A stretch of 64,000 bases of DNA from Spodoptera frugiperda (lineage: Eukaryota > Arthropoda > Insecta > Lepidoptera > Noctuidae), in the NCBI RefSeq assembly GCF_023101765.2, contig NC_064235.1, positions 5,391,501-5,455,500 of the forward strand, in the 5' to 3' direction. This document shows positions 45,401-60,400 of this stretch, piece after piece. Under the pieces are notes generated by a model. The model was not told the DNA's origin. It was given only the letters and a program-made list of their open reading frames with translations, and made no database searches. Made by a program: the position numbers and the translations under genes. Position 1 is the stretch's first letter. Each line of letters opens with the position of its first letter.

Positions 45401-48400
45401 CAAACATGTAATTAATTAAACTAGTGGTCGCCTAGTGGTTGAAATTCAACCATATACGATTTAATTTACAATACCACTTAACATATGTTCAAGGATAATT
45501 TTTATTTATCTCAAACTCAAACAAACTCTTTTATAAAACTCTATTCATATGAGACGTCAATATCATCGCAATGTCTATCGATTTTGACGTTTTGTCAAAT
45601 ACGATCAGAAACTATGCATGTGTGTGTAATGTTTTATTTATTGATTTAATGTACTTTATAAGCATTATTTTTGAAAAATATTAGCGTTCCGCACTTCTCC
45701 TACACATAAACTATAAGTGTACCAAATTTTATGCTCCTACGTCCGCGCAATTTTCGTAAAAAGCGGTCCAAAGTTTTTGCATCACGTATTAATATATAGA
45801 TAAAATAGAATTAAAACATACCTCTCTCTAATTTGTCCTAGAATGATGTCTGCCTTAGTATTCAATCTTTGCAGTAGCAGTATCAGCAGGATTGCGTCGT
45901 GGTCACCTGTAAATAAACATAAATAATAATTAATATAGGAAAGCAAGTGTGGGAGAGCCATGCTTCGGCGTTGTGTTTCGTTGTGTAAGTGAGGTTACCG
46001 GAGGCCCAATTCCTAATCTTTCCAATCCCCAATTTCCAAAAAAACTCTTAAATTCCTAATCCCTTAAAGGCCGGCAACGCACTTGTAACGCCTCTTGTGT
46101 TTCGGGTGTCCATGGGTAGTATTCTGTACCATAGGCGGCGGCAATTGCTTACCATCAGGTGATCCGTCTGCTCGTTTACCGGCTTATACCATAAAAAAAG
46201 GAAATCGGGTAAGCAAAAAGGAATATACTTTTTTTAATAGACTACGTTAAATTGCGGATTTATCACTGTTGTTTGGCAAGTATGGGGATTATAGTAAACT
46301 CCGTAAAGGATAGTAATTACATCGCCAAAAAGTTTCAGCAACAATTTTCAATAACCTTTCACTAATCCCCACACTGTTTACCAAGTATGGGGATTAACGA
46401 AAAACTCCTTTGATTACTTACCAGAAGTCGCCATAAAGTGGTCAGGCAGGCAAGCAGCGAGCATATCAGCTCTAGCCCTCGCCTGGGTCAGGTCTAAGGC
46501 CCTCAGCTGAAGGTCTATGGACCTGGTGGACGCCCTGGACGCGTGGACTAAGGATCCAAGGTCCATTGGCGGCGAGGTCCGGGATACTGGTTCTGGAGTG
46601 GACTCCTGTTCTGATGGCGCTGGTGAACCTGTAAACAGATTTTTTGTTAAAGTAAGTTAATAGGCTCTTATGTCCAAATACTCAAATGCCGGCCTCATCT
46701 AGCTACTTGAAATATTGACGTGTAAAAGTGTTATTTTATAACCTACTTACAGAAATAAATATTATTTATCATTTATCAAACGCTACTCAATTTGAAGACG
46801 CTCTCATGACTAGTTCTGTCGCTTCCAATTCTTTATAAAACGACAGAGATAGCACGATATTTAAGTTCAAGTTAAAATTGAGTAGCTTTCCAATATTGGG
46901 GGTTAGGATGCTTTTCCACCAGAGATGTGCTATGCTATGTTGCTATAGATGCCGAAAAAGCCCAGTAGTACATTGCCCGACGCCGCGAATCGAACCCGAC
47001 ACCGCTTGTCAGGCAGTCGCACTTACAACCACTCGACCAACGAGGCAGTCAGTTCACTGTGAACTAATATATTATAAATAAATAAACATAATAGGACTTA
47101 ATGCCTACATAATACATATGTATATAATAATACTAATACATATGTATTATAATAATACATATGTATTATGTAGGCATTAAGTCCGCCATTCACTGTATTT
47201 GTGATGAAGTTTAAATAAATAAATAAATAAATATGTTGGTAAAAAATCACGTCGTTACAACGAATAAGCTGTATGTAGACTGCCCATGGACGTCTAACTA
47301 GTAATCTCCTAACAAATTACCAAGAGTGGTGATTATTTAATGTAGACTGTTAGACGTCTAACCATAATCCCCAATCACATATCCAAGTGTGGTGATTAAT
47401 GCAAATTAATCCCCACACTTGGCAGATATCTCCACTCACCCTGTTTGGACTCCAGCTGCGCCCTGGTCTCGTTGTACTGCTCCGTCATCTTCTGCACCAG
47501 CTCTCTGAACTTCAGGATGGTGGAGTCTCGGTCCATGATGGTTTCTAAGGCTGCTTCTCTTTCTCTTATAGCCTGGAAATGGTGGAAGATATGTTAATAC
47601 TAGCTTCTGGCAGCGGCTTCGCCCGCGCTCGCTTGGTATAAAAAGAATCCTATCGCCTAATTCAGCTCATACCCTGTCTGTATGATCCGGAGCTGCGGAC
47701 TACCTAGCGGGTTACCGGGGCTCCGGCTCAAAAGCAGGAGAAGGAACGGGGTGGTTTTAGTCAGTAAGAGTCTGACACTCCCTCTCGCCTCGCCCAAGGC
47801 GGGAGAAGTCATTGGATGATTTTCCCCATCCAAAAAACAACCCTGTCTGTATACCAAATTTCATCAAAATCCGTTCAGCAGTTTCAGCGTGATTGACGGA
47901 CAAACATCCAAACAAACTTGTGTGATTCAGTTTTCATAGTTTTTTTTTACGAAATGCCCCATTAGTCGAGTGGTCGTAAGTGCAAGAGGTAATCGAGTTA
48001 AAAATCCTGATTGAAAAAAGTGTATTTCACTTTTCCTAAATAACTCAATAATAGCGCTGACATATGGCAATAGGTTCACCGTCTATTACATAGGGGCAAT
48101 TCATAGCATAGGGGCCTTCCTCAATACAACACAGTAACAATTATTTTACGTTTCGAACCAACACTTCAGATATTTTGACCGCACGGTTCTGACGGTAGCT
48201 GGGTGACCGGCTAGCCGTGCAACGTGTCAGCTGGTTCGATTCCCTGTCAAGGACACTAAATTGTGATCCACAATGCTTGTTAGTAGTCCGGGTCAACGTT
48301 ATGTAAAAGTGTATGTGAACTATGTAGCGCTTTCAAATAAACGCACTCACGACACAGGAGAAAATCAAGCATGTGGGACAATGTTTTAAATAAAACCAAC

Positions 48401-51400
48401 CAATAATTACTTTCAAACAAACTGTTCAACTATTATAATATTAACACTTTAAGTGTGGGAGAGCCGTGCTTCGGTCACTGCTGGTGACCGACGTCGAGCG
48501 GAGTGATTTGCACGGCCGAACAGTTTTCTATTGGCAGTCAAACAACGCTTAAGTATGTGATGAGTGAAGTTACCAAAATCAACCAATTATCGTTATATTA
48601 CACACATCTTCACACACACACACACGACACACCCAACACACACAACGTAACGTCTTTTACCCCCAAGGGGTAGCCTAAGGTGCACATTACGGCATGTAAT
48701 GCCGCTATACAATATACACCCACTTTTCACCATTTGTGTTATAAGTCCCATGTAATAGGGCCTATTGCCATATACTGGACACAATTCCAGACTCCGTGCT
48801 ACTACCGAGAAATTTTACTACCGATAATACTTTGCCCGACCCGGGAATCGAACACGAGACCCCTTGTTCGGCAGTCGCACTTGCGACCACTCGATCAACG
48901 AGGCAGTTAACGTTATATTATAGTTAACTAAATATCTCTCTTAAACCCACCTCTCTAGTATTAGCGTGTGCCATCTCGAGTTCCTCCCGGAGGTCCATCT
49001 CGAGCTCCCTGTTGGACTCGACGAGCTGCTCGTGCACCTCCTGCAGCGCCTCCAGCTCCGACACATCCTGCTTCAGCTGCTCCACCTGAAGAGTGAGGGT
49101 TGGGGCGGTTAGGAGATGAGGATTGTTGTTATTTATGAATAAACTTTAGGGAACAGAGAGTAAAGTTCCCTAAGAAAAGGAGGATCTGTTGGAGGATCTG
49201 TTGTAGGATCTGTCGGAGGATCTGTTGGAGGATCTGTTGGAGGATCTGTTGGAGGATCTGTTGGAGGATCTGTTGGAGGATCTGTTGGAGGATCTGTTGG
49301 AGGATCTGTTGTAGGATCTGTTGTAGGATCTGATGTAGGATTTGTTGTAGGATCTGTTGGAGGATCTGTCGGAGGATCTGTCGGAGGATCTGTCGGAGGA
49401 TCTGTCGGAGGATCTGTAGGAGGATCTGTTGTAGGATCTGTTGGAGGATCTGTTGGAGGATCTGTTGTAGGATCTGTTGTAGGATCTGTTGGAGGATCTG
49501 TTGGAGGATCTGTTGTACGATCTGTTGGAGGATCTGTTGTACGATCTGTTGGAGGATCTGTTGTAGGATCTGTTGGAGGATCTGTTGTAGGATCTGTTGT
49601 AGGATCTGTTGGAGGATCTGTTGGAGGATCTGTTGGAGGATCTGTCGGAGGATCTGTCGGAGGATCTGTCGGAGGATCAGTTGGAGGATCAGTTGGAGGA
49701 TCTGTTGGAGGATCTGTTGGAGGATCTGTTGGAGGATCTGTTGGAGGATCTGTTGGAGGATCTGTCAGAGGATCTGTCGGAGGATCTGTCGGAGGATCTG
49801 TTGTTCGTTGGGATTTTCTATCCATGTTTGTTCGTCTGTAAACTTCATATGTACTGTGTAGGATTTATAACGTCATCCGTTGAATTGTTCGTCAGTCGTC
49901 TATGTGCGACCTCTGTCGTCTGTCACTTGTCTGTGACAAACAATTTAGAATATTGTCCGACTTTTGGCAATTCATTTTGAACTCCACAATCGGCTATAGA
50001 TGAGGACTGAAGCGTACTTAAAAATGACTAGGAATGTTATCAACTGCTCCTAAAGGTGGGAGAGCCATGCTTTAGCACGAATGGGCCGGCTCGACCGGAG
50101 TTATACCACGGCCTCACAGAAACTCAATGTGAAACAACGCTTGCGTTGTGGGCTCAATTACCCCCTTCCTAGTCTTCCTAATCTCCGATTCACCAACAAC
50201 CCTTAAAATAATAAATCCCAAAAGACTGGGAACACACTTTTAACGTTTCTAGCGTTTCGGGTGTCCATGGGCGGCGGCAATTGCTTACCATCAGATGATC
50301 CGTCTGCTCGTTTACCTACTTATACCATAAAAAAACAAGGATCTTATACATGTGATCCTGATACTGAATTTCGATGAAAAATCAAAATCCTATACCATTC
50401 CATCAATCACCTCTTCAGTCCCAAAAAATAGCTCATCACACATCACACAAATCTACATAGAATCCCTGACTAACCTGATCTTCCAAAGCCATCTTCTTCT
50501 CAGCAAGCTGTTCCACCATCTCCTCAGCCCCCAGGGCCGCGTCCACCTGCTCCCGAAGGTCGGCTACCTGAGCCTCCAGCTCATCAACACGGAGGGAGAG
50601 CTTCTCCTTAGTCCTGCTTAGTTCAGCTATCTCCGATTTGTATTGCTCCAAGTCCTGGAATAGGGTATTATACTACTAGTCAAATTCAATACTTTATCGA
50701 AATGTCAAAAACGTTACTTTTCTATGAATTTTGTATGACATTGCAAATTATGACGTCATAATTTTTTTGCGTCAAATAGCATACTTATTACGCAAAAAAT
50801 AGCAAGAAAAATTAAATAAATAAGTATATCGTCAAATGAATGAATGAAAATACGATTATTTTGGGATATTTTATTATATTGAAATATCAAAATAATTTAT
50901 TTTTGACCTAGGAAAGTACCCAATTGTTTGGGGATGTTAATGTGGGTTTAGAAGAAAATATGTGTCGTTACGCCTTTTTATCGTTGAAAGGGTTGCCTAC
51001 CCTTTGTGTGCAAACTATGTTATTTTTTATACAAAAAATCTATGTGTGAGTTTGTTATGAAAGAGCTATCTCTTTCACTGTCTCTGTCGCATCGTGCGTA
51101 TTTGTGAACCAATTTATGCAGAGTAGAGTCAATGTTTATTTAACTTCTTTATGTTCTCAAATTGAATTAACTGGTCCGAGGTACGAAATTTCTTCACTAT
51201 TGTAATCTTCAAACACAACACTACCTATTAAAGCCGTGGTAGATACTTTTAGAACACCTTCATCTATATAAATAAAAATGAATCGCCAAAATGTATGTAC
51301 GCGCATAACTTCTAAACGACTGCACCAAATTGGATGATTTTTTTTAATGTATTCCTTATTGTCCAATATCAAAAATTATAAAAAAAAAAACTACATATAT

Positions 51401-54400
51401 AAAAATCAATCGCAGTTCGTAAGTCTCGCTAAACTCAAGAACGGCTAGACCAATATGGCAAATGGTTTTTGCCTTGGATTATTTGTAGAAGTCCAAGGAA
51501 CATTGAAAAGGTGAGCAAATAATGTTTGAGGCGGCACGAAGTTTGCCAGGTATATAATTGTAGGATTAATGTTAAAGCGTGAAAAGGAATGTGCGTCATG
51601 GAGAGAGGCAGAAGGTGAGAGATGAAGTGACAGAGAAGGTGAGATGGAAAGAGACAAAAGAGAGATGGCGGTTGTAAAACAAAAGAGCGAAAGACGTAAA
51701 GACGTATATTTTTCAGTTTATTAAGTTTCAAAAGACGTAAAGACGTATATATTCAGTTTATTTAAGTTTCTGTATTTTATCTAAGTTTGAGTAATATATA
51801 AATATTCAAAATAAGTAATTGAAGTTTTAATCACGGTGTTGCGATCCCCATTCTACATAATATTTTCATTGCATATCACTACGCAAGATTCATAACCAGT
51901 TTTCTTAGAAAAATAACCTCAATATTCCTCTTACCTTGTGCATCTTCTGCATCTCATGCTTATCATGCGCAGACAAGTCCCTGAGCCTCACAAGCGTGTC
52001 GCGCAGCCTCACATTCTGCTGCTGCAGCTGCCTCATCTCGTAGCCAGTGGCGCCCCCTTCTGCGTACGGGTGCTCTGTCAGAGCGCACGCGCACACGCCG
52101 TTACTAACTACTCTTATATTACAATACCTCTTGTCTGTCTGTCTGTCTGTGTCTTTAGGGGGGAAGGGGGACTTGGGGGAGTTGATTTGGTGTTGTTACA
52201 GTCAGTCTGTTTGTCTTTTTTATTTATTTATGTACAAACATTATCGGCTTACTCACGTAACTGTTTGACGAGGAACTCGACTAGTTTCAAGCCATGCTAG
52301 AGGCACATATTCACGTGTCGCGGAATGCTGCTCATGAATATGAGCCTCTAGCACTGCGGACTACCTAGCGGGCTTACCGGGGCTCCGGCTCGAAAAGCAG
52401 AAGAAGGAACGGAGTGGTTTTTAGAGGAGTTTGACACTCCCTGCCGTCTCGCCCAAGACGGGAGACACTTGAATTGTCAGTACCTATGGCAACAGGCATG
52501 AAACTCACATGACTTGCAGTGGTTGAAAATTACATCCAGGAAATTTGTGAAAGTGGGGGTTGAATTTGTTTAATGGGCTGTTGACGTTTAGAAAAACCTT
52601 AGAGCCGCCTTAAGGATAGGACTATCAAAAAAGTGAAGATTTTTATGTTTAGCAGAGGAACAAATTGGAATCTTACGACTTAAAACTTCTTTATTTAAAA
52701 TCAGCTTATAAAGAGGGATCCTCCTCTTTTTGTAGGGGTAGTTAGAGGGTGGGAGAGCTGGAGGGAGTTGAAAGTCAAAGTCAATCAGTCATCGAGGTAT
52801 TACAAAAAACACATACACGAAAAAACAAACAAATTAAAAAAAAAACAAACATATCATGCAAACTTTAACAATGACAATACAAAGACTTAACACATTCACA
52901 ATAATTTAATATTTTATGAAAGGGTGCATGGCAGTGCAGAGCCAAGACGTATAACTTAAATTTTTGAGTGATCAATATATTTACATAATTATTATTTGTA
53001 GATTGTAGAAAAAAATTTGTAAAAGATGGAAAGATATATGTAATAAAATAATATATCCGCTAAATAGCGAAACAAAATGGTAAGTATAAGTTCGATTTTC
53101 GAATCTTTTCTGTCAAGACTCAGTTTTTTTTTTTTTGTAAAATATTAGCATCATAAATAAGTGTAATAACAATAATAAATATCAGCCAATTATTTTCAAG
53201 GTGTAAATATAAAACAAAACGTGTTTCACCCGGTCATTTTATACAATATCCCCAATAAATATCAAGAAGCAGTGAATGTGCCAAGTTCATGCTTTAAACA
53301 CAAGAAAAAACATGGAACTAAATGAAAAATTAAATTATGAATGAAATAAAAACTCAAAAACCAAACCCAATCAATATATATCGATAAAATAAAGAATGTA
53401 AGCCTAAATGTGAATAAAAAACAAAACATTAATAAAAAAATAAATAAATATACGTACACGCATAAGCTGTGTATGTAATTCTATAAATAAATAAATAATA
53501 ACAAGAATAAGAATAAAGCAATAAAATAAATAAATAGATAGATATAATATGAGCAACAGATTTATATAAAAGTCACTTTTAATTTATCCATCAGCTAACT
53601 TTTGACTGCGGCTTCGCTCGCACCAATTATACTGTGTCGACACATGACAATTCGTTACGTAGTTTTAAAGGATACAATGGGACAGATTTCCTACATCACA
53701 TCAAATCAAAAGCCTTTTAAGTGACCACTGCTGTCCAAAGACCTGTTCTCACACGGAGAAGATATGAGCATTAATCACCACGCTTGGCGTGCACTCAATG
53801 CGGATTGGCAATTTCAAACTTGTAATTAGAAATTTTAAGACTAGGTTTCCTTCACCGTTTTCAAAGGTGTCTAAATAATAATAGAAAGTACGTATAATTC
53901 GGAAAAAGCCACATTGGTACTTGCCGTTAGTAGAACTCACACTCTTAAACTACCGGATATCACGACATTACCACCACGACTTTGTTGCTTTCTAATTCCG
54001 TAATCGTTTTTGATGATATATTTAAATAGCTTTCACCATTGGACAGCTTAGCTTTTCAGAGAGCAACAATAAGTTACTATTTATTTCGATATTCCTACAA
54101 AATCGGGATTTAAATTACACACGAACGAAGCAGCAGACGGCAAGCATTTTTAAAAACGAAGTTCTTTTTATTTTTTATATTTCAAACTACACCCATTAAA
54201 TTATAATGAAAATAAAACTAAAAGTGACTTTTATAAACAAAATAAAATAAATAAGCGATAGATAAATAAATAAATAATCCCAGAGACGTGTGTGCCTGCT
54301 CTGTTATCTCAAGAAATGTTAGGTCTTTGCATTCACCGGCTAATACGAACAACGACTGGGTGATACGCATAGTGACTAGAACACAGCACTATATTTTTGT

Positions 54401-57400
54401 ATAATGACTATTACAGGTACTATTTCATAAATATATTTTACGACTTAATCATCGCGAGAAGTGCAGGAGAGCCATGCTTCGTTTTCACGAATGGAATCGG
54501 AGTGATACCACGGCCGAGCAGAAAACCGAAACAACGCTTACGTTGTGTTTCGTTGTGTGAGGTTACCGGAGGCCCAATTGCCTCCCTTTTCGATCTTCCC
54601 AAGCCCCGATTCCCTAAGCATTCCTGAATATCTCACTCTAATTATTATAAAAAGATAGATAGGATATTGAAACTTGTTGTATGGATACGACAAATATAAA
54701 GTACTAGCTATTTTCACACGGTTTCACCCGCTTTGCTCAGCTAAAAAGTATTATTCAAATCGGACTCGTACTTCCGGAGATTAGCGCGTTCTATCAAACA
54801 AACTCCCCAGCTTTATATATGAGTATAGAGAGTATAGATATAGATTACATTTTTGGTTAGACCCATTGTCAGATTTTTGCACTTCTGACTAGGTGCAATG
54901 ATTATCACAGATGTAAGAGAACGTACCAACCAGTTATTGTTCATATTAACCTTATAAAATAATAGTTTTTACTTCTAAATAATAACAAGCTGTATTCGTA
55001 AGTTTTATACTACCTATAGGTATATCTGAAATATATATTTTTAACTATTTAAAAAAGGTATATATATCAAAGTATCTGACGCGACGTCTTGCGTGAGCGA
55101 TCAAGAAGCGAACGCGAAGCGGTGCGGTGCGAAAACAACAAACTGTCAAAATGTATTGACGTGGCCTACGTCACCAACCGCACGTGGGATGCGGTGAGGC
55201 GCGAACGCGATCAATTGGCTTGATATTAATTATTATGGTATCGGCTTACTGACGCTGCTACTGAGAAAGTAGCAACGCGGCAATCGCCGCGTCGTATGTC
55301 GCGGAATGCTGCTCTTGAATATGAGCCTCTAGCATGGCTTGAAACTAGTCGAGTTCCTCGTCAAACAGTTACGTGAGTAAACCGATAACATAATAATTAA
55401 TTTAGTATGTCTCACGAAAGTTACAATAAAATTATGGCTTGATATTTTCTCAAGATCTGGACGCAGTGCCGTCACGTTTTTGTTTATAATGTCAGAAATA
55501 GAAACAAAACGAAACGATTCACATGCACGTAGGACATAGCCGCCGTCACACCGCATCGCGTTGAATTCGCGTGTCACCGCACCGCTTCGCGTTCGCTTCT
55601 AGATCGCTCACGCAGGACGTCGCGTAAGTGCGAATAATAGGTATTGGTTTGTTTAATTAACAACAGTGCTTCATTAACAAGATTTAACCCCGAATACTCA
55701 AACGCTACTCAATTTTAAGTTGTATTTTAAGTATCATGCTATCTCTGTCATTTTATAAAGAATTGATAGTGACCGAACTATATTTGAGAACGTCTTAAAA
55801 TTGAGTAGCGTTTGAGTATTCGGGCGTTAGTCTCATAGTTCTTTTTACTATTTTTAATAATTCAAATAATTTAACTCACTCATAGGTCTAACTAGTATTC
55901 AATTTCTTAATAGATAACGATCACATCATGAAGCAAGTACAAAGAGGAGATGCCATAATGTGATTGTGCACTGTGACACAAAACACGGCCCTGTCCAATG
56001 ATATTATAAGTAAACAGGTGTAGATAGGTTATAAGCGCTCAGAAAGTGGCACATTAAAATGTGGACAATTGGCAACGTGTTTGTAGTATGGGACCGCTAG
56101 ATGGAAAATAGAGAGGGGCGTGGTTTGTAACGTCCCGCGCTCCCCGTAAAGTGTCACGCATTATGTTAAAGGGAAATCCAGTTATGACATCTCCTCTTTG
56201 TATTTGCTTCATGTAAATTTCAAGAAAGTACTGAAATTATCTTGCTGAAAAGTATCATAATCTTTCAAATTTAACTCTAAAACAACTAAACTATACCAAC
56301 ACTGTTGTTAACCATACAAAACCCATGAAAATTACACCAAAAATCCCTTTAAAAACCCACCCACCAAAAAACAAAATCACCTAATCCCATAAACCGACAC
56401 CAGCGCCGCCAAAAAGGAACTAAACATGGACAAAAATGCATCAAACTCACGTATATTCCCTCCAGCCTCCATTTCTGCCTTCATCAGTTGAAGGTCCAGG
56501 GTAGCTTCCTCCAGTTTCTCCCGGCATTGCTCCAGTTCCATCTGAAGAGCTTCAGCTCTTTCTTCCGCCATCTCCTTGTCAAGGGCTGCCATTTCTGCTG
56601 CTTCTTGCAGCTCAGCTGTCTCATCATTGTGGGTCTCTAATGCTTCTTGAGCTTCGCGGACCTGTGGATTAGGTGGGGTTAAAATGGGGGTTAGATGCTG
56701 GGTATTTTTTATTGATTTAATAGTCTTTGCACGTTGCCAATAGCCGCCGCCGATGGGAACCGCAAAAAACTATCACTTGATAGCTCAACGTCGGTCACCG
56801 GTAATACCACCATGGCGTATCAGTGGCCCTTACGCCGGCAGTGTTAATAAGTTGATTTGCTTGGTTTCAAGCATGTTCAGTCTTTCTTTGGTTTGATCTA
56901 TATGTATATAGGGTGACTGGTAATTAGTGAACGATATTTAAACACGTGATTGTACTCATGATTACAAACAACTTTCTCAAAGAATGTCTATTCATTAGTT
57001 TTATTTTTATCACAATAACAATACAACAAAATTTCATTAGCACGCGCGTATAAAGTTCCAAAATACCTACTAGTCTTTCGATAACGCGGGCGCGGACGCC
57101 TCGCTGCTAACAGCTGATCATGCGAAAGCACATACAAGTTCACATACACATCACACCCAGACCCGAAACAACAATTTGTGGATCACACAAAGAGATGCTC
57201 CGTGCGGGAATCGAACCCGTTACACGTTCCACAGCAGCCAGTTGCCCATCCACCACGCTAACCATGCAGTCAGCCAGTTTCATAAGCTATAATGAATTTA
57301 ATAAATAACAATGCAATGTTTTAAAAAAATAAGACCTCCATACCTCCTGCTTAGCCCTCTGCAGATCCCTCTGCAACTGAGCCTGGGACTCCATGATTTT

Positions 57401-60400
57401 GGCCTTAAACTCATTGGCCTGGTCCAATTGCAGGCGGACTCTCTCTAACTCTCTCAACTTCTCTCTGTCTTCTGCGCGACGGACCTTTATAGTCTCTAGC
57501 TTCTCTTTCAAATCTTCTACTTCTGCTTTTAGATTTGTTATCTGGAAAAAGAAGAGTTAAAAGAAGAGTTAGTTGAGATTTCTTAAAATCAAATTATTAT
57601 TTACTAGCTACTTCCGCGCGGTTTCACCCGCTCTACTCGGTTCCTATTAATCGTAGCGTGATGTTTTATAGCCTATAACCTTCCTCGATAAATGCGCTAT
57701 CCAACACAAAAAGAATTATTCAAATCGGACCAGTAGTTCCGGAGATTACCGCGTTCAAACAAACAAACAAACTCTTCAGCTTTATAATATTAGTATAGAT
57801 AGATACATGTCTGCAATAGGCTAGTATTGTAATCATTTTTTTTATTGTCCGTCTTGTAGATTAGTTTAAAAACATTCGATACGTATTTTTACTTTCCTAA
57901 AGTCAAATCGTTTATTTCAATTAAACCATATACTTAGGTACTTATGAAACGTCAACAAAGAAAGAAATAAACAATAGTCTGTCAGTCAGTCTGTCCGTCA
58001 GTGAAGCTAGGTGCTCGTTCCAAATTATAGATTCGAATGGAGAAGAACGAGTTAAAAATCCCAACAACACTTTACCCGACCCGGGAATCAAACCCAAAAC
58101 CCTTGCCCAGCAGTCGCACTTGCGACCGCTCAACCAACGAGGCAGTCAAAAAAATACGTGTCTAATATTTTTTAATTATTTATCTAACTGACGGACTAAT
58201 TAGATTTTTAATTTCTACACCCTCTCTGCCTACCCTATTTGGATACGAAGCAACACTTTTATGGCTATAGACGGATTAGCAATAATAGGTTTCTTTTAAA
58301 GGCATAGCTATAGTACAATTGACAGTTTTGTAATAAAAAAAAAAAATAACTGAACGCCACGACAGAAATCAATTGTTAATAGTTGCCAAATCAGTAATTA
58401 CATTAACAGATTTTTAACTCTATTGCAAAAGGGATTCGGTTGAATTAACAACCGAAAGTCATTACCAATTTCAGAACGATGCAACGTGGAACGTCACGCC
58501 TTTTATCCCCGAAGGGGTAGGCAGAGGTGCACATTACGACACATCACATTTCACCATTTGTGTTATAAGTCCCATGTAATAGGGGGTGAGCCTATTCCCA
58601 TATACTGGGCACAATTCTAGACTCCGTGCTACTACTGAGAAATTTTCGAAAAACCGAAAAAAGCCCAGTTATACTCTGCCCGACATGGGAATCGAACCCG
58701 ACACGCTCGGTCTGCCTCTCCTTCTCTAACAAAAAAGGTGCGACAACAGAATAACTTGGGATAGACTGATCATAGAAAGGCCAGAATGGAAAAGATTGGA
58801 ATAAGCCTTTTCACATAGAAAAAGCGCTATGATAACTTAGAAAGGATATTGTCATGACCGAATCTATACTAATATTATAAAGCTGAATAGTTTGTTTGTT
58901 TGATTGTTTGTTTGTTTGTTTGAACGCGCTAATCTCCGTAACTACTGGTCCGATTTGAATAATTATTTTTGTGTTAGATGTATGTATCGAGGAAGGTTAT
59001 AAGCTATACATCATCACGCCACGATCAATAGGAACCGAGCAGAGCGGGTGAAACCGCGCGGAAGTAGCTAGTAAGACAATAAATAAACAATGTGACATAG
59101 TTAGCTATACTGACCTCCTGTTGCGCCTGCATGTTGGCGATCTTATCCTCCATGCTGGAGGACGCTGGCTGAGGAGACGTGATGCTCTGGCCGGGAGTGT
59201 ACTGAGGAGTCAGGGTCTCCACGAAACCAGTCTAGAAATAAAAGACCCTCTTATATTATCGATGCACTTGGTAGACCTTCCACTGTACCTATAGTTCTTT
59301 TTTTTATGGTGTAAGCCGGTAAACGAGCAGACGGATCACTTGATGGTAAGCAATCGCCGCCGCCCATGGACACTCGAAACACCAGAGGCGTTACAAGTGC
59401 GTTGTCGGCTTTTTGGGGGTTAGGAATGTAAGGGTTGTTGGGGAATCGGGGATTGGGAAAATTGAGCCTCCGGTAACATTAGTCACATAACGAAAATCAA
59501 CGCAAGCGTTGTTTCACGTCAGTTTTTTGTGAGGCCGTGGTATCACTCCGGCCGAGCTGGCCCATTCGTGCCGAAACATGGCTCTTTAAACTCTTTTCGG
59601 AGGCCCAATTACTCCATTCGCCATCAACTCTTAAATTCCTAACCCCCAAAAAGCCAGCAACTTACCATCAGGTGATCCGTCTGCTCGTTTACCATAAAAA
59701 AATTCTCACTAACCAGAAAATCCTCAATTTCAAAATTTTTCCTTTTTTTAAGGGGGAAAAATCATCCAATGGCTTCTCCCGCCTTAGGTGAGGCGAGAGG
59801 ACGTATCAGACTCTTACTGACAAAAACCACCCCGTTCCTTCTCCTGCTTTGAGCCGGAGCCCTGATAACCTTTTACGTTGTACGCAGCTCCGGCTTCACC
59901 CACTTAGTTTTAAGTCAAATTTCCGTGGTGCTTGGCAACTGGGCTTCTCCCAGTTGTGGAGTCTCTTTGTGCCTTAAGGCTTAAATCATTCTGTCTCCTG
60001 CATTAAACTCACCGAGAGAAGTGGAAATTATCGTTCTTTTTCCTCTTTCCTCTAATAATATCTTCTAATTTATTTCGTTGCGGGATCCAAGACAGTCATT
60101 CATGTCCCTGGGACGCGCCGGACTTCAATGTTCCGGTGTTTTCATGGTTGTATCTACTGTAGATCCTGGCTTACAGGAGTTGCAGTGGTATGGGAGGCTG
60201 TGGCGGGCTTGTCCCATTAAAAAAAAACTTCAAAACCACCTACCTCAACAAAAGAAGCCCTCTTCTGCTCCGGGGAGGCAGCCCTCTCGGTGGTGGGGGA
60301 GGCATATGACGTCAGACTCTGTCGACTGCTGGCCAGGCTGGTTCTTGAGCTGGAACCGTTCGCATACCGTACAGACTCTAGTCGGGCGGGCACCGAGCTG

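Noticed and set aside
49133..49825. 230-residue PPTD-repeat reading frame
   Set aside because: Product of the 12-bp minisatellite inside DCTN1 intron 6; no start context, domain or conserved flank.
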